64,000 bases of DNA from Bacteroidota bacterium (lineage in GTDB: Bacteria > Bacteroidota > Bacteroidia > Bacteroidales > JAAUTT01). Of this stretch, positions 47,444 to 56,261 are shown piece by piece; the first letter of the stretch is position 1, and each line of letters opens with the position of its first letter. The stretch covers positions 124,001 through 188,000 of the forward strand of contig JAUZOO010000008.1 of the NCBI GenBank assembly GCA_030706405.1. The letters run 5' to 3'. Under the pieces are notes generated by a model. That model did no database searches. It was not told the origin of the DNA and was given only the letters and a program-made list of their open reading frames with translations. A program made the position numbers and the translations under genes.

Positions 47444-47719
47444 ATGACAACAGCCATTGTACTCATCAATGCCGAAAGAACTAAGATTAATTCTGTAGGA
47501 GAACAATTAGCCAGCATCGAAGGCATTTCAGAGGTTTACTCGGTAACTGGCAGGTTCGACCTTATTGCTATTATACGGCTTTCATCAAACGAAGACCTAG
47601 CCGAACTGATTACCTCAAAAATCACGAAAGTAGAAGGAATTATCAGCACCGAATCGATGATTGCACTCAAAACCTTATCAATGCGCGACATTGCCAGCAT
47701 GTTTGATCTCGGAAACTAA
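47444..47719 (+). CDS. Stand-alone Lrp/AsnC ligand-binding (RAM) domain protein
   Basis: A 91-residue protein with just the Lrp/AsnC effector domain: TAIVLINAERTKI at the start, IEGISEVYSVTGRFDLIAII near 24-43, and TKVEGIISTESMIALKT near 61-78. There is no helix-turn-helix, so it does not bind DNA by itself. Such SraA/RAM-only proteins form ring oligomers and may sense amino acids or pair with full regulators. The next small gene begins about 90 bases later. Confidence 0.85.
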   Translation: MTTAIVLINAERTKINSVGEQLASIEGISEVYSVTGRFDLIAIIRLSSNEDLAELITSKITKVEGIISTESMIALKTLSMRDIASMFDLGN

Positions 47720-47810
47720 ATACCCAACAAATTTAAGATATCCTTAACACTCATAATCAAAGTAATCGTTGTCAAAAAGATATATTTAACAAATTTTTAA
47801 ACTGTTACTT

Positions 47811-48056
47811 ATGTCTCCGAAAACTATTGACAGCTTTCAAAGGCTCCGGGTGGTAGCCCAAAGCGTTAAAAAAAACAGCTACCTGCTACAACCTGTACCT
47901 TCCAACATTCAAAACTTTGTTGGAATTAACGGTAGACTTATACTCTCCAATAATCTTGAATTTCTCGAAGCCGTTAGAGATGATATTGGGGGTGAAATAA
48001 TATTTGATAATGTCATTGGAACTTTTCTTTATTACAATATCGATTGCCAAGCCTGA
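47811..48056 (+). CDS. Small protein of unknown function
   Basis: An 81-residue frame with ordinary composition: SFQRLRVVAQSVKKNSYLLQ, then FVGINGRLILSNNLEFLEAV and IIFDNVIGTFLYY. I recognise no family. It follows the RAM-only protein in the same direction after a 91-base gap and precedes a long spacer. The codon pattern resembles its neighbours and the frame has no overlap with another gene. It may be real, but support is only moderate. Confidence 0.5.
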   Translation: MSPKTIDSFQRLRVVAQSVKKNSYLLQPVPSNIQNFVGINGRLILSNNLEFLEAVRDDIGGEIIFDNVIGTFLYYNIDCQA

Positions 48057-48123
48057 TTACCTAATATTCTTCTCAATTAAAAAATTTTGAGGAATAGTTA
48101 GCTCTTTTATCAATATTAACAAC

Positions 48124-48147
48124 TTGATTATTGCAAAAATATCTTTG
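48124..48147 (+). promoter_or_regulatory. Possible promoter before the DUF5362 gene
   Basis: TATCTTTG at 48140-48147 is a full match to the -7 consensus; the nearest TTG (48124-48126) is only 13 bases away, too short for the usual 17-23. If used, the leader to 48324 would be about 170 bases, with no obvious structure. Confidence 0.35.
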
Positions 48148-48323
48148 TACATCCAATCCTTGTTTGTAATTTTGAAGAGTTAAGAAACGCTGTATCATTT
48201 TAGGATATTTTATCTGATAGTAAATTAGTTACTGGTAAGCTAAAATATATCTCCATTTTCACAGGCACAGTATTACTTAATTATCTGTATATAATATAAT
48301 TAGCGATTATTAAAAAGGCAACA

Positions 48324-48785
48324 ATGAACGAAGAAGTTATTCCCGAAAACACAAACACTTTTGAAATCAATCATTTATCATTATCTGGCAATACCAAAGA
48401 TTTTCTGACGGAAATAACTAAATGGGCCTTCTTCCTGTCTATTATTGGATTTATAATCACAGGATTATTACTTATTTCAGGATTTATTGGAATTGCATCC
48501 TTGTGGTCAAACAACTCTATTCCTGTTTTTGCCGGCATAATCTTGGGCATCTTTAATATTCTTATTGCTGTAATTTATCTTTTGCCAGTACTTTACCTGT
48601 ACCGTTTTTCGACAATTGCGCGTAACGCCATAAAATTGGGCAATTCAGAAGAAATGGAAATGGCTTTTAAAAACTTAAAACGTCATTACCGGTTTATCGG
48701 GATTTTAACCTTGGTAATCCTGGGTATTTACGTTTTATCTATGTTTGCAGCTCTTTTTGTAGGCCTTTCTTTCTTTAATATGTAG
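48324..48785 (+). CDS. DUF5362-like membrane protein
   Basis: A 153-residue inner-membrane protein with three to four hydrophobic segments (WAFFLSIIGFIITGLLLISG near 35-54, FAGIILGIFNILIAVIYLLP near 72-91, FIGILTLVILGIYVLSMF near 123-140). LYRFSTIARNAIKLGN near 96 and MAFKNLKRHYRFIGIL near 112 fit the DUF5362 family, which is typical of Bacteroidota. No function is known. It stands alone and is followed by a convergent terminator. Confidence 0.75.
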   Translation: MNEEVIPENTNTFEINHLSLSGNTKDFLTEITKWAFFLSIIGFIITGLLLISGFIGIASLWSNNSIPVFAGIILGIFNILIAVIYLLPVLYLYRFSTIARNAIKLGNSEEMEMAFKNLKRHYRFIGILTLVILGIYVLSMFAALFVGLSFFNM

Positions 48786-48910
48786 TAGTTTATTTCCACC
48801 AATATTCGACAACATTATCTTTAATTTTGCAGTTCATTTTTGAATAGATAAAGAGCTAATCGTTCAAATTCCATAGTTATTCACACTTCATCTTACAAAT
48901 CTTAGTCATA

Positions 48911-48942
48911 AAAAAAGCCGTCCCAAAAGGAACGGCTTTTTC
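48911..48942 (-). terminator. Terminator after rplI
   Basis: AAAAAGCCGTCC pairs with GGAACGGCTTTTT (about 48912-48923 and 48929-48941, one G-U pair), shared by the convergent DUF5362 gene. Confidence 0.85.
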
Positions 48943-48958
48943 TATATGCTTCAATAAA

Positions 48959-49405
48959 TTATTCTGCAACAATCTCAAATTCGATTTCAACAGAAACTTC
49001 ACGGTGAAGTTTAACTTTAGCTTTGTAGCTACCCACTTCTTTAATGTGTTCTTCATTAAAGTAGATGTTTTTACGATCAACATCAAAGCCTTTTTCTTTG
49101 AGAGCCTCGGAAAGCTGAATAGTATTAACCGAACCAAAAATTTTGCCGGTAGTACTGGTTTTAGCTCCAATTTTAAGCTTAACATCCTTCATCTTTTCAG
49201 ACAAAGATTGAGCTTCGGCCTTTACTTTAGCTTCTTTGTGAGCCCTTTGTTTGGTATTTTCAGCCAATACTTTCTTTGCAGACTCAGTAGCCGAAATAGC
49301 AAAACCTTGGGGAATCAAATAGTTACGAGCATAGCCATCTTTTACCTTTACGATATCATCTTTCTGGCCAAGATTAGCAACGTCCTGTTTAAGTATAATT
49401 TCCAT
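48959..49405 (-). CDS. rplI: Ribosomal protein L9
   Basis: A 148-residue protein of the large subunit. MEIILKQDVANLGQKDDIVKV, the signature GYARNYLIPQGFA near 26, and the long helix with the C-terminal domain (KIFGSVNTIQLSEALKEKGF) are typical. It is last in rpsF-rpsR-rplI, 19 bases after rpsR. Confidence 0.98.
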   Translation of the reverse strand: MEIILKQDVANLGQKDDIVKVKDGYARNYLIPQGFAISATESAKKVLAENTKQRAHKEAKVKAEAQSLSEKMKDVKLKIGAKTSTTGKIFGSVNTIQLSEALKEKGFDVDRKNIYFNEEHIKEVGSYKAKVKLHREVSVEIEFEIVAE

Positions 49406-49424
49406 TAATTAGCCCTCCACTTCT

Positions 49425-49694
49425 TTATTTTAACAAATCGGTAACATAAGGCAACAATGCAAGGTGACGAGCACGTTTGATAGCTGTTGCAACCTTTCTC
49501 TGGTATTTCAACGAGGTACCGGTTAGGCGGCGGGGTAAAATTTTACCTTGTTCGTTGAGAAATTTTTTCAAGAATTCAGGATCTTTATAATCAACATATT
49601 TGATCTTGTTTTTCTTGAACCTACAATATTTTTTCTTTTTAACTTCAACGGTAGGTGGCGTTAAATATCTGATTTCTGATTGATTTTGAGCCAT
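49425..49694 (-). CDS. rpsR: Ribosomal protein S18
   Basis: An 89-residue small-subunit protein with [40 protein letters not shown] and [14 protein letters not shown]-like residues at its end. It begins 3 bases after rpsF and is followed by rplI, the common bacterial order without ssb or priB. Confidence 0.98.
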   Translation of the reverse strand: MAQNQSEIRYLTPPTVEVKKKKYCRFKKNKIKYVDYKDPEFLKKFLNEQGKILPRRLTGTSLKYQRKVATAIKRARHLALLPYVTDLLK

Positions 49695-49697
49695 GGC

Positions 49698-50048
49698 TTA
49701 GTCCTCCTTTTTTTCAGGTTGTTTCTTTCCTCTTTTCTTCTCTGCGTATTCAACGGAATACTTGTCCATCTTCATGGTTAAAAAGCGAATAATGCGCTCG
49801 TCGCGACGGTATTCGGTTTCAAGTTTTGCGATGAATTCGGCATTAGCCTTAAATTCAATCAGGTTGTAAAATCCTGTCGATTTCTTCTGGATCGGATAAG
49901 CAAGCTTACGCAGGCCCCAATCTTCTTCATGAACGATCTCACCACCTTCTTCGGTAATCAGCGTCCTGAACTTCAATACCGCTTCCTTCATCTGAGCCTC
50001 AGACAAAACGGGAGTTACAATGAAAACGGTTTCATACTGGTTTGACAT
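49698..50048 (-). CDS. rpsF: Ribosomal protein S6
   Basis: A 116-residue small-subunit protein: [40 protein letters not shown] near 44, and [18 protein letters not shown] near 80, followed by a basic tail ([14 protein letters not shown]). It begins the ribosomal operon behind the promoter at 50086. Confidence 0.98.
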   Translation of the reverse strand: MSNQYETVFIVTPVLSEAQMKEAVLKFRTLITEEGGEIVHEEDWGLRKLAYPIQKKSTGFYNLIEFKANAEFIAKLETEYRRDERIIRFLTMKMDKYSVEYAEKKRGKKQPEKKED

Positions 50049-50085
50049 ACTTTATCTATTTAAATGTTTAAAAATTAATAGGTCG

Positions 50086-50118
50086 CAAAAGTAGAAACTT
50101 TTTTCTAACCGAACAACA
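50086..50118 (-). promoter_or_regulatory. rpsF promoter
   Basis: Minus strand: TTG at about 50114-50116, a 20-base spacer and TACTTTTG (50086-50093), a full match to the Bacteroidota pattern, about 35 bases before the rpsF ATG. I see no S6:S18 leader motif. Confidence 0.7.
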
Positions 50119-50228
50119 TCCTGTTGAAAAAAATCTCTTTTTCATATAATCATCTTAACCAATTATATTATAATGACAAAGCATCCCTGCGAATACTAAG
50201 GATGCTCGTTATTGCTTTAAATTTACAA

Positions 50229-51623
50229 TTACTTACTACTTTCTTTATAGCAAAGAGCATCGTTTAATGCCACGATTGCTTTTTCGTAATTTTCGCGTTT
50301 TATCACAAACTGCATGTTCACCTGACGCAACGATTGCGAGAAACACTCAATATTAATATCATTCTGAGCCAATGCAGCCGAAGCCTTTGCCAAAATTCCC
50401 GGTTGGGCAATATTGCTGCCTATGGCACAAACAATAGCCAACGGTTTAACAACCACTTCGAAAAAATTCGCTTTAAGCTCATTGATTAAAGGCTGTACCT
50501 CGTCATTATCCCAAATTACCGAGGTAATACAATTGGCATTGGTAGCTTTAAGAATATAGCTAATATTGTGTTTTTTAAAGTAATGCATAATCTTCAGGTC
50601 AAAACCGCTTTCGCCAACCATCATTGGGTCGTGAACTTCTACCGCCACCACTTTATTAGAACCAGAAACTATCTCAACTTTCGAATCCTTACAAATATAA
50701 TCCTTCGAAATCAATGTACCGTCATGCTCAGGCTCAAAGGTATTTTTAATACGAATGCTGATGTTGGCCATTTCAAGCGGTTTAGAGGCTTTGGGGTGAA
50801 TGGCTTCCATTCCGATATCGGCCAGTTGGTCGGCAACAATAAAATTGGTATGCCCTACCGGAACGGATTTATCGACACCAACAATTTTTGGATCGGCCGA
50901 AGAAAGGTGAAACTCTTTATGAATTACCGCTTCGTCGGCTTTTACCTCTACAGCAATCTTGCTAAATGTAACTTCCGAGTAACCACGGTCAAAAGCCCGC
51001 ATAATACCTTCGGTACCTTTAGTATAGCCGGTAGCAACTACTAAAGTCTTTGAAAAATCGATACCGGCAAATTGCTTATGGATACGCTGGTCAATAGTTA
51101 ACGGCTCCGAATCGTCAAATCCACAAAGGTCGACTAAAGTACCGTTAACTCCATTATTATTAAGAATATTTACCGAATTGAACGCCGAATGAGCTTCGCC
51201 AATAGATGAAAGAATCTCGCGCACTGCAAGATAAATATTGACTTTATCCACATATCCGGTAGCTACAACCTGACTCATTCCTTTCAAAAATTTCTTCGCC
51301 TTATTAATACGGTCAGTAATAAAAGCGTCGGCGACATCCTGGTCGAGCTTTATATCGGCAAAACCACGGTTTAGTGCTATGAGCTTTTGCAAAAGTTCAT
51401 CAAGAGCTGCTTCAAAATCCTCGCTATTTACGAATTTAACGTAAATACCAGGCTCCCCAGTTTTTTTATGCTCTAATAACCAGTTTGTTACATTATTATA
51501 TGCCGAAACCACCAAAATGCGGTTATAAAATTCGGATGCGCTCCGCTTTCCAATAACGATATTTTTCAAAACATCGTGAAAAGCAGACATAGACGTCCCG
51601 CCAATCTTCTCAACTGTCAACAT
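50229..51623 (-). CDS. Aspartate kinase, atypical class
   Basis: A 464-residue monofunctional aspartate kinase, separate from the ThrA fusion. It starts VEKIGGTSMS instead of the usual KFGGTS, has VATGYTKGTEGIMRAFDRG near 200 in place of LGRGGSD, and has HPKASKPLEMANISIRIKNT near 278, then two ACT units to the end (IVCAIGSNIAQPGILAKASA near 398). This pattern is like the aspartate kinases found next to ectoine genes, though no ectABC genes are here. It could act in a specialised route to lysine, diaminopimelate or another product. It is not part of an operon with the ribosomal genes, as far as can be seen. Confidence 0.88.
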   Translation of the reverse strand: MLTVEKIGGTSMSAFHDVLKNIVIGKRSASEFYNRILVVSAYNNVTNWLLEHKKTGEPGIYVKFVNSEDFEAALDELLQKLIALNRGFADIKLDQDVADAFITDRINKAKKFLKGMSQVVATGYVDKVNIYLAVREILSSIGEAHSAFNSVNILNNNGVNGTLVDLCGFDDSEPLTIDQRIHKQFAGIDFSKTLVVATGYTKGTEGIMRAFDRGYSEVTFSKIAVEVKADEAVIHKEFHLSSADPKIVGVDKSVPVGHTNFIVADQLADIGMEAIHPKASKPLEMANISIRIKNTFEPEHDGTLISKDYICKDSKVEIVSGSNKVVAVEVHDPMMVGESGFDLKIMHYFKKHNISYILKATNANCITSVIWDNDEVQPLINELKANFFEVVVKPLAIVCAIGSNIAQPGILAKASAALAQNDINIECFSQSLRQVNMQFVIKRENYEKAIVALNDALCYKESSK

Positions 51624-51809
51624 TGTCGTATCGATTTATTTTACATTGCGTGCAAAGAAAAATTTTTTTTCGAGAAATAGCAATTAAAAATGGTCGTTAT
51701 TTTTCATTTTCCGTTCCATTTCCATCGCTATAAAATAAACTTAAAATAATATCAGTTTACTAAAAATCTTTTAGTAAATTAACTAATGATTTAAGTTAAA
51801 GCGTATCAC

Positions 51810-54602
51810 ATGGATAATCATAAAGAAACAAGAGGTAAAAATATATCTGTAGACGAACAGACAACACATCTGCAAACCTTTTTCCAATATTCAAAGCAGG
51901 CATTTCTGCTGATTAATGATGATTGGAAAATTGTTGACAGCAATATCTCGTGTACTGATTTAACAGGTTACAGTCCAGAAGAACTATCCGGAAAACCTGT
52001 TAATGAACTCGTTGATTCTAATGAACATTCGGTTTTGACCGAGATTATAGACAATTTGCAGCCAGGAAGTTCTTCGCGTATTGAATGCAATATTATTACC
52101 AAGCAAAAAAATCTCAAAAGAGGAATACTTAATGTAACTGGCTTTTCCGATGGATTTGTAATCACCATCGAAGACATTTCTATACAATATAATGAATTAC
52201 AAATAACTAAACTGCAACTGGATAGTTCTCAGATTGCGCTTCTAAAAATTACCGACCTGCTCAATAATTCACGCGACATTTTATACATATTTAATTATGA
52301 CCAATCAAAATTTGAATATCTAACACCTTCGGCCTCAGAATTATTCGGTTATTCGCAGGAAGAAATGCTAGATATGGAACGAGGGGACATCCTAAGAATG
52401 ATACACCCCGAGTACCAAAAGACCTGCCAACAATACTGGCTATCACTAAAAGATTTTAATGCCTTGCACAGTTATAGCCTCGAATATAAAATAAAGCCTC
52501 AAGCCGGAATATCGCGGTGGATAAACGATAGCCACAGACTCATTCGCGACGACGATGGAAAACTTATAAAAATAATTGGCACTATTCGGGATATTACTGA
52601 GTTTAAACTTGTTGAAGAAGCTCTGGATCGAAGCCGCGACCGTTTTTATAAAGCTATTGAAGCTACCAATGATGGGATGTGGGACTGGGAACTTAATATA
52701 AAAAAGATATACTTCAGCCCACGCTTCTATTCCATGGCCGGCTATAATACGTCTGATTTTCCACCTTCATTCAAGGAATGGATAAACCTCATTCACCCCA
52801 ACGATTTAAGCCTTGCTCTGGAACGTCTCAATCTGCATCTACAAGGAAAGTCGGACCAGTGGATTATCGAGTACCGGTTCCGCACCAAAACCGGGAACTG
52901 GATGTGGATGTTAAACCAGGGGAAAATTTTTGAGCGCGACAGCAACGGAACCCCTCTTCGGATGGTAGGTACACATTCCGACATTTCGCAACGCAAAAAG
53001 GCAGAGGAAGAACTCCAAAACCGAAACAAGGAACTTCAGGAAATATATAACCAACTCCAGTTTAATGAAGAAAAATTCCGCCAGTTGGCCGAAAACACAC
53101 AGGATGTATTCTGGCTTAGCGAAAAAAAGAACATCCTTTATATAAACTCTGCTTTCGAAAAAATTTGGGGCAGAGACCACGCTGATGTCTATCAAAATCC
53201 GGACATTTTGTCGGAATGGATTTATCCCGAAGACAAGCATACCTTTAGCTCCTGGTTTCCTTTCGAAAAATTCAAGAATCATCAACCACTTATTGAATAT
53301 TACCGTATCGTAAAACCCGATGGCGAAATCCGTTGGTTATGGTCCAGAATGTTTCCGGTGCATAACGACAACAATGAATTGTACCGGATAGCCGGCATAG
53401 CATCTGACATTACCGAACAAAAACGGACAGAAAAAGCACTTATCGCTGCTAAAGAAAAAGCTCTTGAAAGCGATCTACTCAAATCGGCATTTCTGGCAAA
53501 CGTTTCACATGAGATCAGAACTCCTATGAACGGAATTATTGGATTCGCCGAATTGCTAAAACGCCCCAACCTGTCGGAAGAAACCCGTATCCAGTTCATC
53601 GATACCATTTCCAAAAGTAGCGACCAACTCCTGCATATTATTGACGATATCCTTGATATTTCCAAAATCGAATCAAACCAGCTAAAGCTCAACATTACCA
53701 CATTTAATCTAAACGACCTCATTACCGACCTCTATAACTTTTTTGAAACGGATAAAAAGAACTCCGACAAAGGGCATATCGATATCATTATAAATGTACC
53801 ATCAGATCTGCATGATGCTAAGATTACAACTGATGCAACCCGATTGCGCCAAATACTAACAAACCTTATATCCAACGCCTTGAAATTCACCGACGAAGGT
53901 TTAGTTGAATTTGGGTTTCAAATGCAGAATAATGATATTGAACTATTTGTAAAAGATACCGGAATAGGAATCCCTGCCGACCAACAATCGCAACTCTTTA
54001 AACGCTTCAGGCAATTAGATGCATCGATGACTCGCAGGTTTGGCGGAACAGGATTAGGATTGGCAATTTGTGAAGGACTGGTACGCCTGCTTAAAGGAAA
54101 AATATGGCTTACATCGGAAAAAGATAAAGGGTCAATATTTTATGTTTCTATACCTTACATTACCGCTCAGGAATCGGCAACGCCGGACGTCAAAGACATT
54201 TTTCTCCTCGACGAATATGATTGGACAGGCAAAACCATATTGGTGGTTGAAGATGACGAAATAAATCAAGAATTCCTGAATGTTATACTTATACCTACCC
54301 ATGCTACCGTCATTAATGCATCATCTGGAGAAAAAGCTGTGGAATTAAGTTACTCAACCCCCAACATCGATATAATACTAATGGACATAAGGCTTCCTAA
54401 CATGAACGGATATGAAGCATTTCAAAAAATCCGTCAAAAATACCCTTCACTTCCAATAATAGCGCAAACTGCTTTTGCCATGCCCGAAGATGCCATCTAT
54501 TGCATGGAACTTGGATTTTCGGACTATATTTCAAAGCCAATCAACAGAAAAGCTATTCTAACAAAGATTAACAACCAGTTAATCATAAAAAATGAGCCTT
54601 AA
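51810..54602 (+). CDS. Hybrid histidine kinase, four PAS domains and a receiver
   Basis: A 930-residue cytoplasmic sensor with no membrane segment. Four PAS domains are seen (about 22-130, 150-265, 275-398 and 420-548; LTGYSPEELSG, LFGYSQEEML, MAGYNTSDF, IWGRDHADVY). HisKA follows with His567 in NVSHEIRTPMNGII, then the ATPase domain (about 670-790; LISNALKFTDEG, DTGIGIP, GGTGLGLAICEGL). The C-terminal receiver domain (about 807-925) has the phosphorylated Asp859 in ILMDIRLPNMNG and the lysine of SKPINRKAI. All catalytic residues are intact. No response regulator or HPt gene is adjacent, so the phosphate's destination is unknown. Confidence 0.94.
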   Translation: MDNHKETRGKNISVDEQTTHLQTFFQYSKQAFLLINDDWKIVDSNISCTDLTGYSPEELSGKPVNELVDSNEHSVLTEIIDNLQPGSSSRIECNIITKQKNLKRGILNVTGFSDGFVITIEDISIQYNELQITKLQLDSSQIALLKITDLLNNSRDILYIFNYDQSKFEYLTPSASELFGYSQEEMLDMERGDILRMIHPEYQKTCQQYWLSLKDFNALHSYSLEYKIKPQAGISRWINDSHRLIRDDDGKLIKIIGTIRDITEFKLVEEALDRSRDRFYKAIEATNDGMWDWELNIKKIYFSPRFYSMAGYNTSDFPPSFKEWINLIHPNDLSLALERLNLHLQGKSDQWIIEYRFRTKTGNWMWMLNQGKIFERDSNGTPLRMVGTHSDISQRKKAEEELQNRNKELQEIYNQLQFNEEKFRQLAENTQDVFWLSEKKNILYINSAFEKIWGRDHADVYQNPDILSEWIYPEDKHTFSSWFPFEKFKNHQPLIEYYRIVKPDGEIRWLWSRMFPVHNDNNELYRIAGIASDITEQKRTEKALIAAKEKALESDLLKSAFLANVSHEIRTPMNGIIGFAELLKRPNLSEETRIQFIDTISKSSDQLLHIIDDILDISKIESNQLKLNITTFNLNDLITDLYNFFETDKKNSDKGHIDIIINVPSDLHDAKITTDATRLRQILTNLISNALKFTDEGLVEFGFQMQNNDIELFVKDTGIGIPADQQSQLFKRFRQLDASMTRRFGGTGLGLAICEGLVRLLKGKIWLTSEKDKGSIFYVSIPYITAQESATPDVKDIFLLDEYDWTGKTILVVEDDEINQEFLNVILIPTHATVINASSGEKAVELSYSTPNIDIILMDIRLPNMNGYEAFQKIRQKYPSLPIIAQTAFAMPEDAIYCMELGFSDYISKPINRKAILTKINNQLIIKNEP

Positions 54603-54780
54603 TTAAGATCCTATTCCATTCTTTTTCAATATTTAAAAATTTTTTACAATAAAATTGTTAGATAGATTTTTTTAATCTGAAAAATTTATATTTTTGACGC
54701 AAATCCTAAAGGTCAAAAAGCTGCAACCAACCTATTACCGGAATAAGACTTTTCTGGGATGAACTATAATAATTATAGCT
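54603..54780. other. Intergenic with a possible promoter
   Basis: A full -7 box TATTTTTG lies at 54689-54696, about 85 bases before the HNH-like gene, but no well-spaced TTG precedes it. Confidence 0.4.
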
Positions 54781-55344
54781 ATGGCATTTCAAGACTATTG
54801 GAACGAAGAATGGAAGCAAATTATATTTGCTGGGATTAACGAGAAAGAAATTTATCAGTTATCAAATTACGGACGGGTACGGATATACAAACCGGCCACG
54901 GAAGAATGGAAGATCTTAAAATCGGCCAATGTAAAGGGATATCGATATTTCACCTTTAAGTCAAATATCGACTGGAAACATAAGATTACCAAACCATTAC
55001 ACCGACTGGTTGCAGAGTTATTCTGTGAGCAACCCAGCGCAGAACACAAATTTGTAATTCACGTTAACTACGTGAAAGACAATAACTATTCGAAAAATTT
55101 AAAATGGGTTACCCAAAAAGAGCTTACTGCGCATAACCTCAAGAACCCGAAGGTTGTAAAATCAAGGAAAAAAGGAGTAATTACAAACTCTAAGCTTACC
55201 GAAACCCAGGTTATCCGGCTTAAGATGAAGCTTAAACGTAGTAAAAACCCTCTGTACAAAATTGCCAAAGAGTTTGGGATCACACACACTCAGCTTAACC
55301 GGATACGATCGGGCGAGAACTGGGGGCATGTAAAAGTTGGTTAA
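54781..55344 (+). CDS. NUMOD4/HNH-like protein, degenerate
   Basis: A 187-residue protein resembling stand-alone homing-endonuclease relatives. Residues 8-60 fit NUMOD4 (WKQIIFAGINEKEIYQLSNY, GRVRIYK). About 68-125 fits an HNH_3 unit: LHRLVAELF carries the first His, and NNYSKNLKWVTQKE carries the Asn and the typical NLxWVT end. However the middle is VIHVNYVKD where NHIDGDK is usual, so the metal-binding residues look altered. The C-terminus (about 140-187; LTETQVIRLKMKLK, IAKEFGITHTQLNRIRSG) resembles a helix-turn-helix repeat. It may be a DNA-binding regulator that has lost cutting activity. No intron or mobile element surrounds it. Confidence 0.7.
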   Translation: MAFQDYWNEEWKQIIFAGINEKEIYQLSNYGRVRIYKPATEEWKILKSANVKGYRYFTFKSNIDWKHKITKPLHRLVAELFCEQPSAEHKFVIHVNYVKDNNYSKNLKWVTQKELTAHNLKNPKVVKSRKKGVITNSKLTETQVIRLKMKLKRSKNPLYKIAKEFGITHTQLNRIRSGENWGHVKVG

Positions 55345-55355
55345 ACGAGCATCTA

Positions 55356-56243
55356 TTAACGCTTAAAACGTAGAAATACGCCGAGCGGCAAACGCTTTCC
55401 GGAGCGGTCGGGCAGGTAGAGCTCTCCGAACTCCGGAGATTTTATCAGCGGGAAATGTGCTTTCACAAGGCTTTCGGCAATTAACGACGAAAAGCCCATG
55501 GAATAAAGATTTATCACCAAAAAGGATTGTTCTTTTTCGAGCAACAAACTGCAACTTTTGATAAGTTCGTTTACATTATCTTCTAATACCCATTTTTCGC
55601 CTTCCGGACCACGCCCGTAGGCTGGAGGATCTAAAATGATGCCGTGGTAAGTCTTTCCGCGTTTAACTTCGCGCTGAACGTATTTCATGGCATCTTCCAC
55701 TACCCAACGGATTCCGCTTAAACGGCTAGCCTCCTGATTTTCGGCCGACCAATTGATAACCTGCCGGACAGAATCGACATGCACCACGTCGGCCCCGGCA
55801 GCTTTAGCAGCCAGCGAAGCTCCACCAGTATAGGCAAAAAGGTTAAGAATTCGGGGTGTTTCAACGTTAAACGATTTGATGGTTTGATAGATATAATCCC
55901 AATTTTCGGCTTGCTCTGGAAAAATCCCCACATGCTTAAAAGACGTCAGGCCGAGCCTCATCTTTAAATCCAGTCCTTTATTGCGATAATTGACAAACCA
56001 TTGCCCCGGCATACCCGGCTTAAGCACCCATTCACCTTTTTCTGATTCTTTTTGTTGATTTTTTTCACGTTTAAACCAAGCATTAGCCATCGTTTCCCAA
56101 TCTTTTTCGGATAGAGATTTTGCCCATACAGCCTGGGGTTCAGGACGACGAAGGATATATTTTCCAAAACGTTCCAGCTTCTCTCCGTTTCCGCAATCAA
56201 TCAGTTCGTAATCAGTCCACGATGTGGGAGTTAGCAACTTCAT
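55356..56243 (-). CDS. Class I SAM-dependent methyltransferase, RlmI/RlmK-like
   Basis: A 295-residue methyltransferase. The SAM motif is LNLFAYTGGASLAAKAAGADVVH near 135 (motif I and the DSV acidic loop), and ILDPPAYGRGP near 204 is the catalytic DPP.Y motif of base methyltransferases. The beginning has a beta-strand region (LERFGKYILRRPEPQAVW) also found in the RlmI/RlmK group, and it is shorter than RlmI. The target is probably rRNA cytosine or guanine, but that is inference. It follows the U32 gene by 18 bases and is probably co-transcribed. Its 3' end is 11 bases from the convergent HNH-like gene. Confidence 0.82.
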   Translation of the reverse strand: MKLLTPTSWTDYELIDCGNGEKLERFGKYILRRPEPQAVWAKSLSEKDWETMANAWFKREKNQQKESEKGEWVLKPGMPGQWFVNYRNKGLDLKMRLGLTSFKHVGIFPEQAENWDYIYQTIKSFNVETPRILNLFAYTGGASLAAKAAGADVVHVDSVRQVINWSAENQEASRLSGIRWVVEDAMKYVQREVKRGKTYHGIILDPPAYGRGPEGEKWVLEDNVNELIKSCSLLLEKEQSFLVINLYSMGFSSLIAESLVKAHFPLIKSPEFGELYLPDRSGKRLPLGVFLRFKR

Positions 56244-56261
56244 ATCTATATCGTAATCAAA

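Noticed and set aside
50049-50228. S6:S18 RNA leader before rpsF
   Set aside because: The leader is short and AT-rich, and the expected paired CCG element was not recognised.
54781-55344. Mobile intron or homing element
   Set aside because: No split gene, intron fold or flanking repeat surrounds the HNH-like gene.
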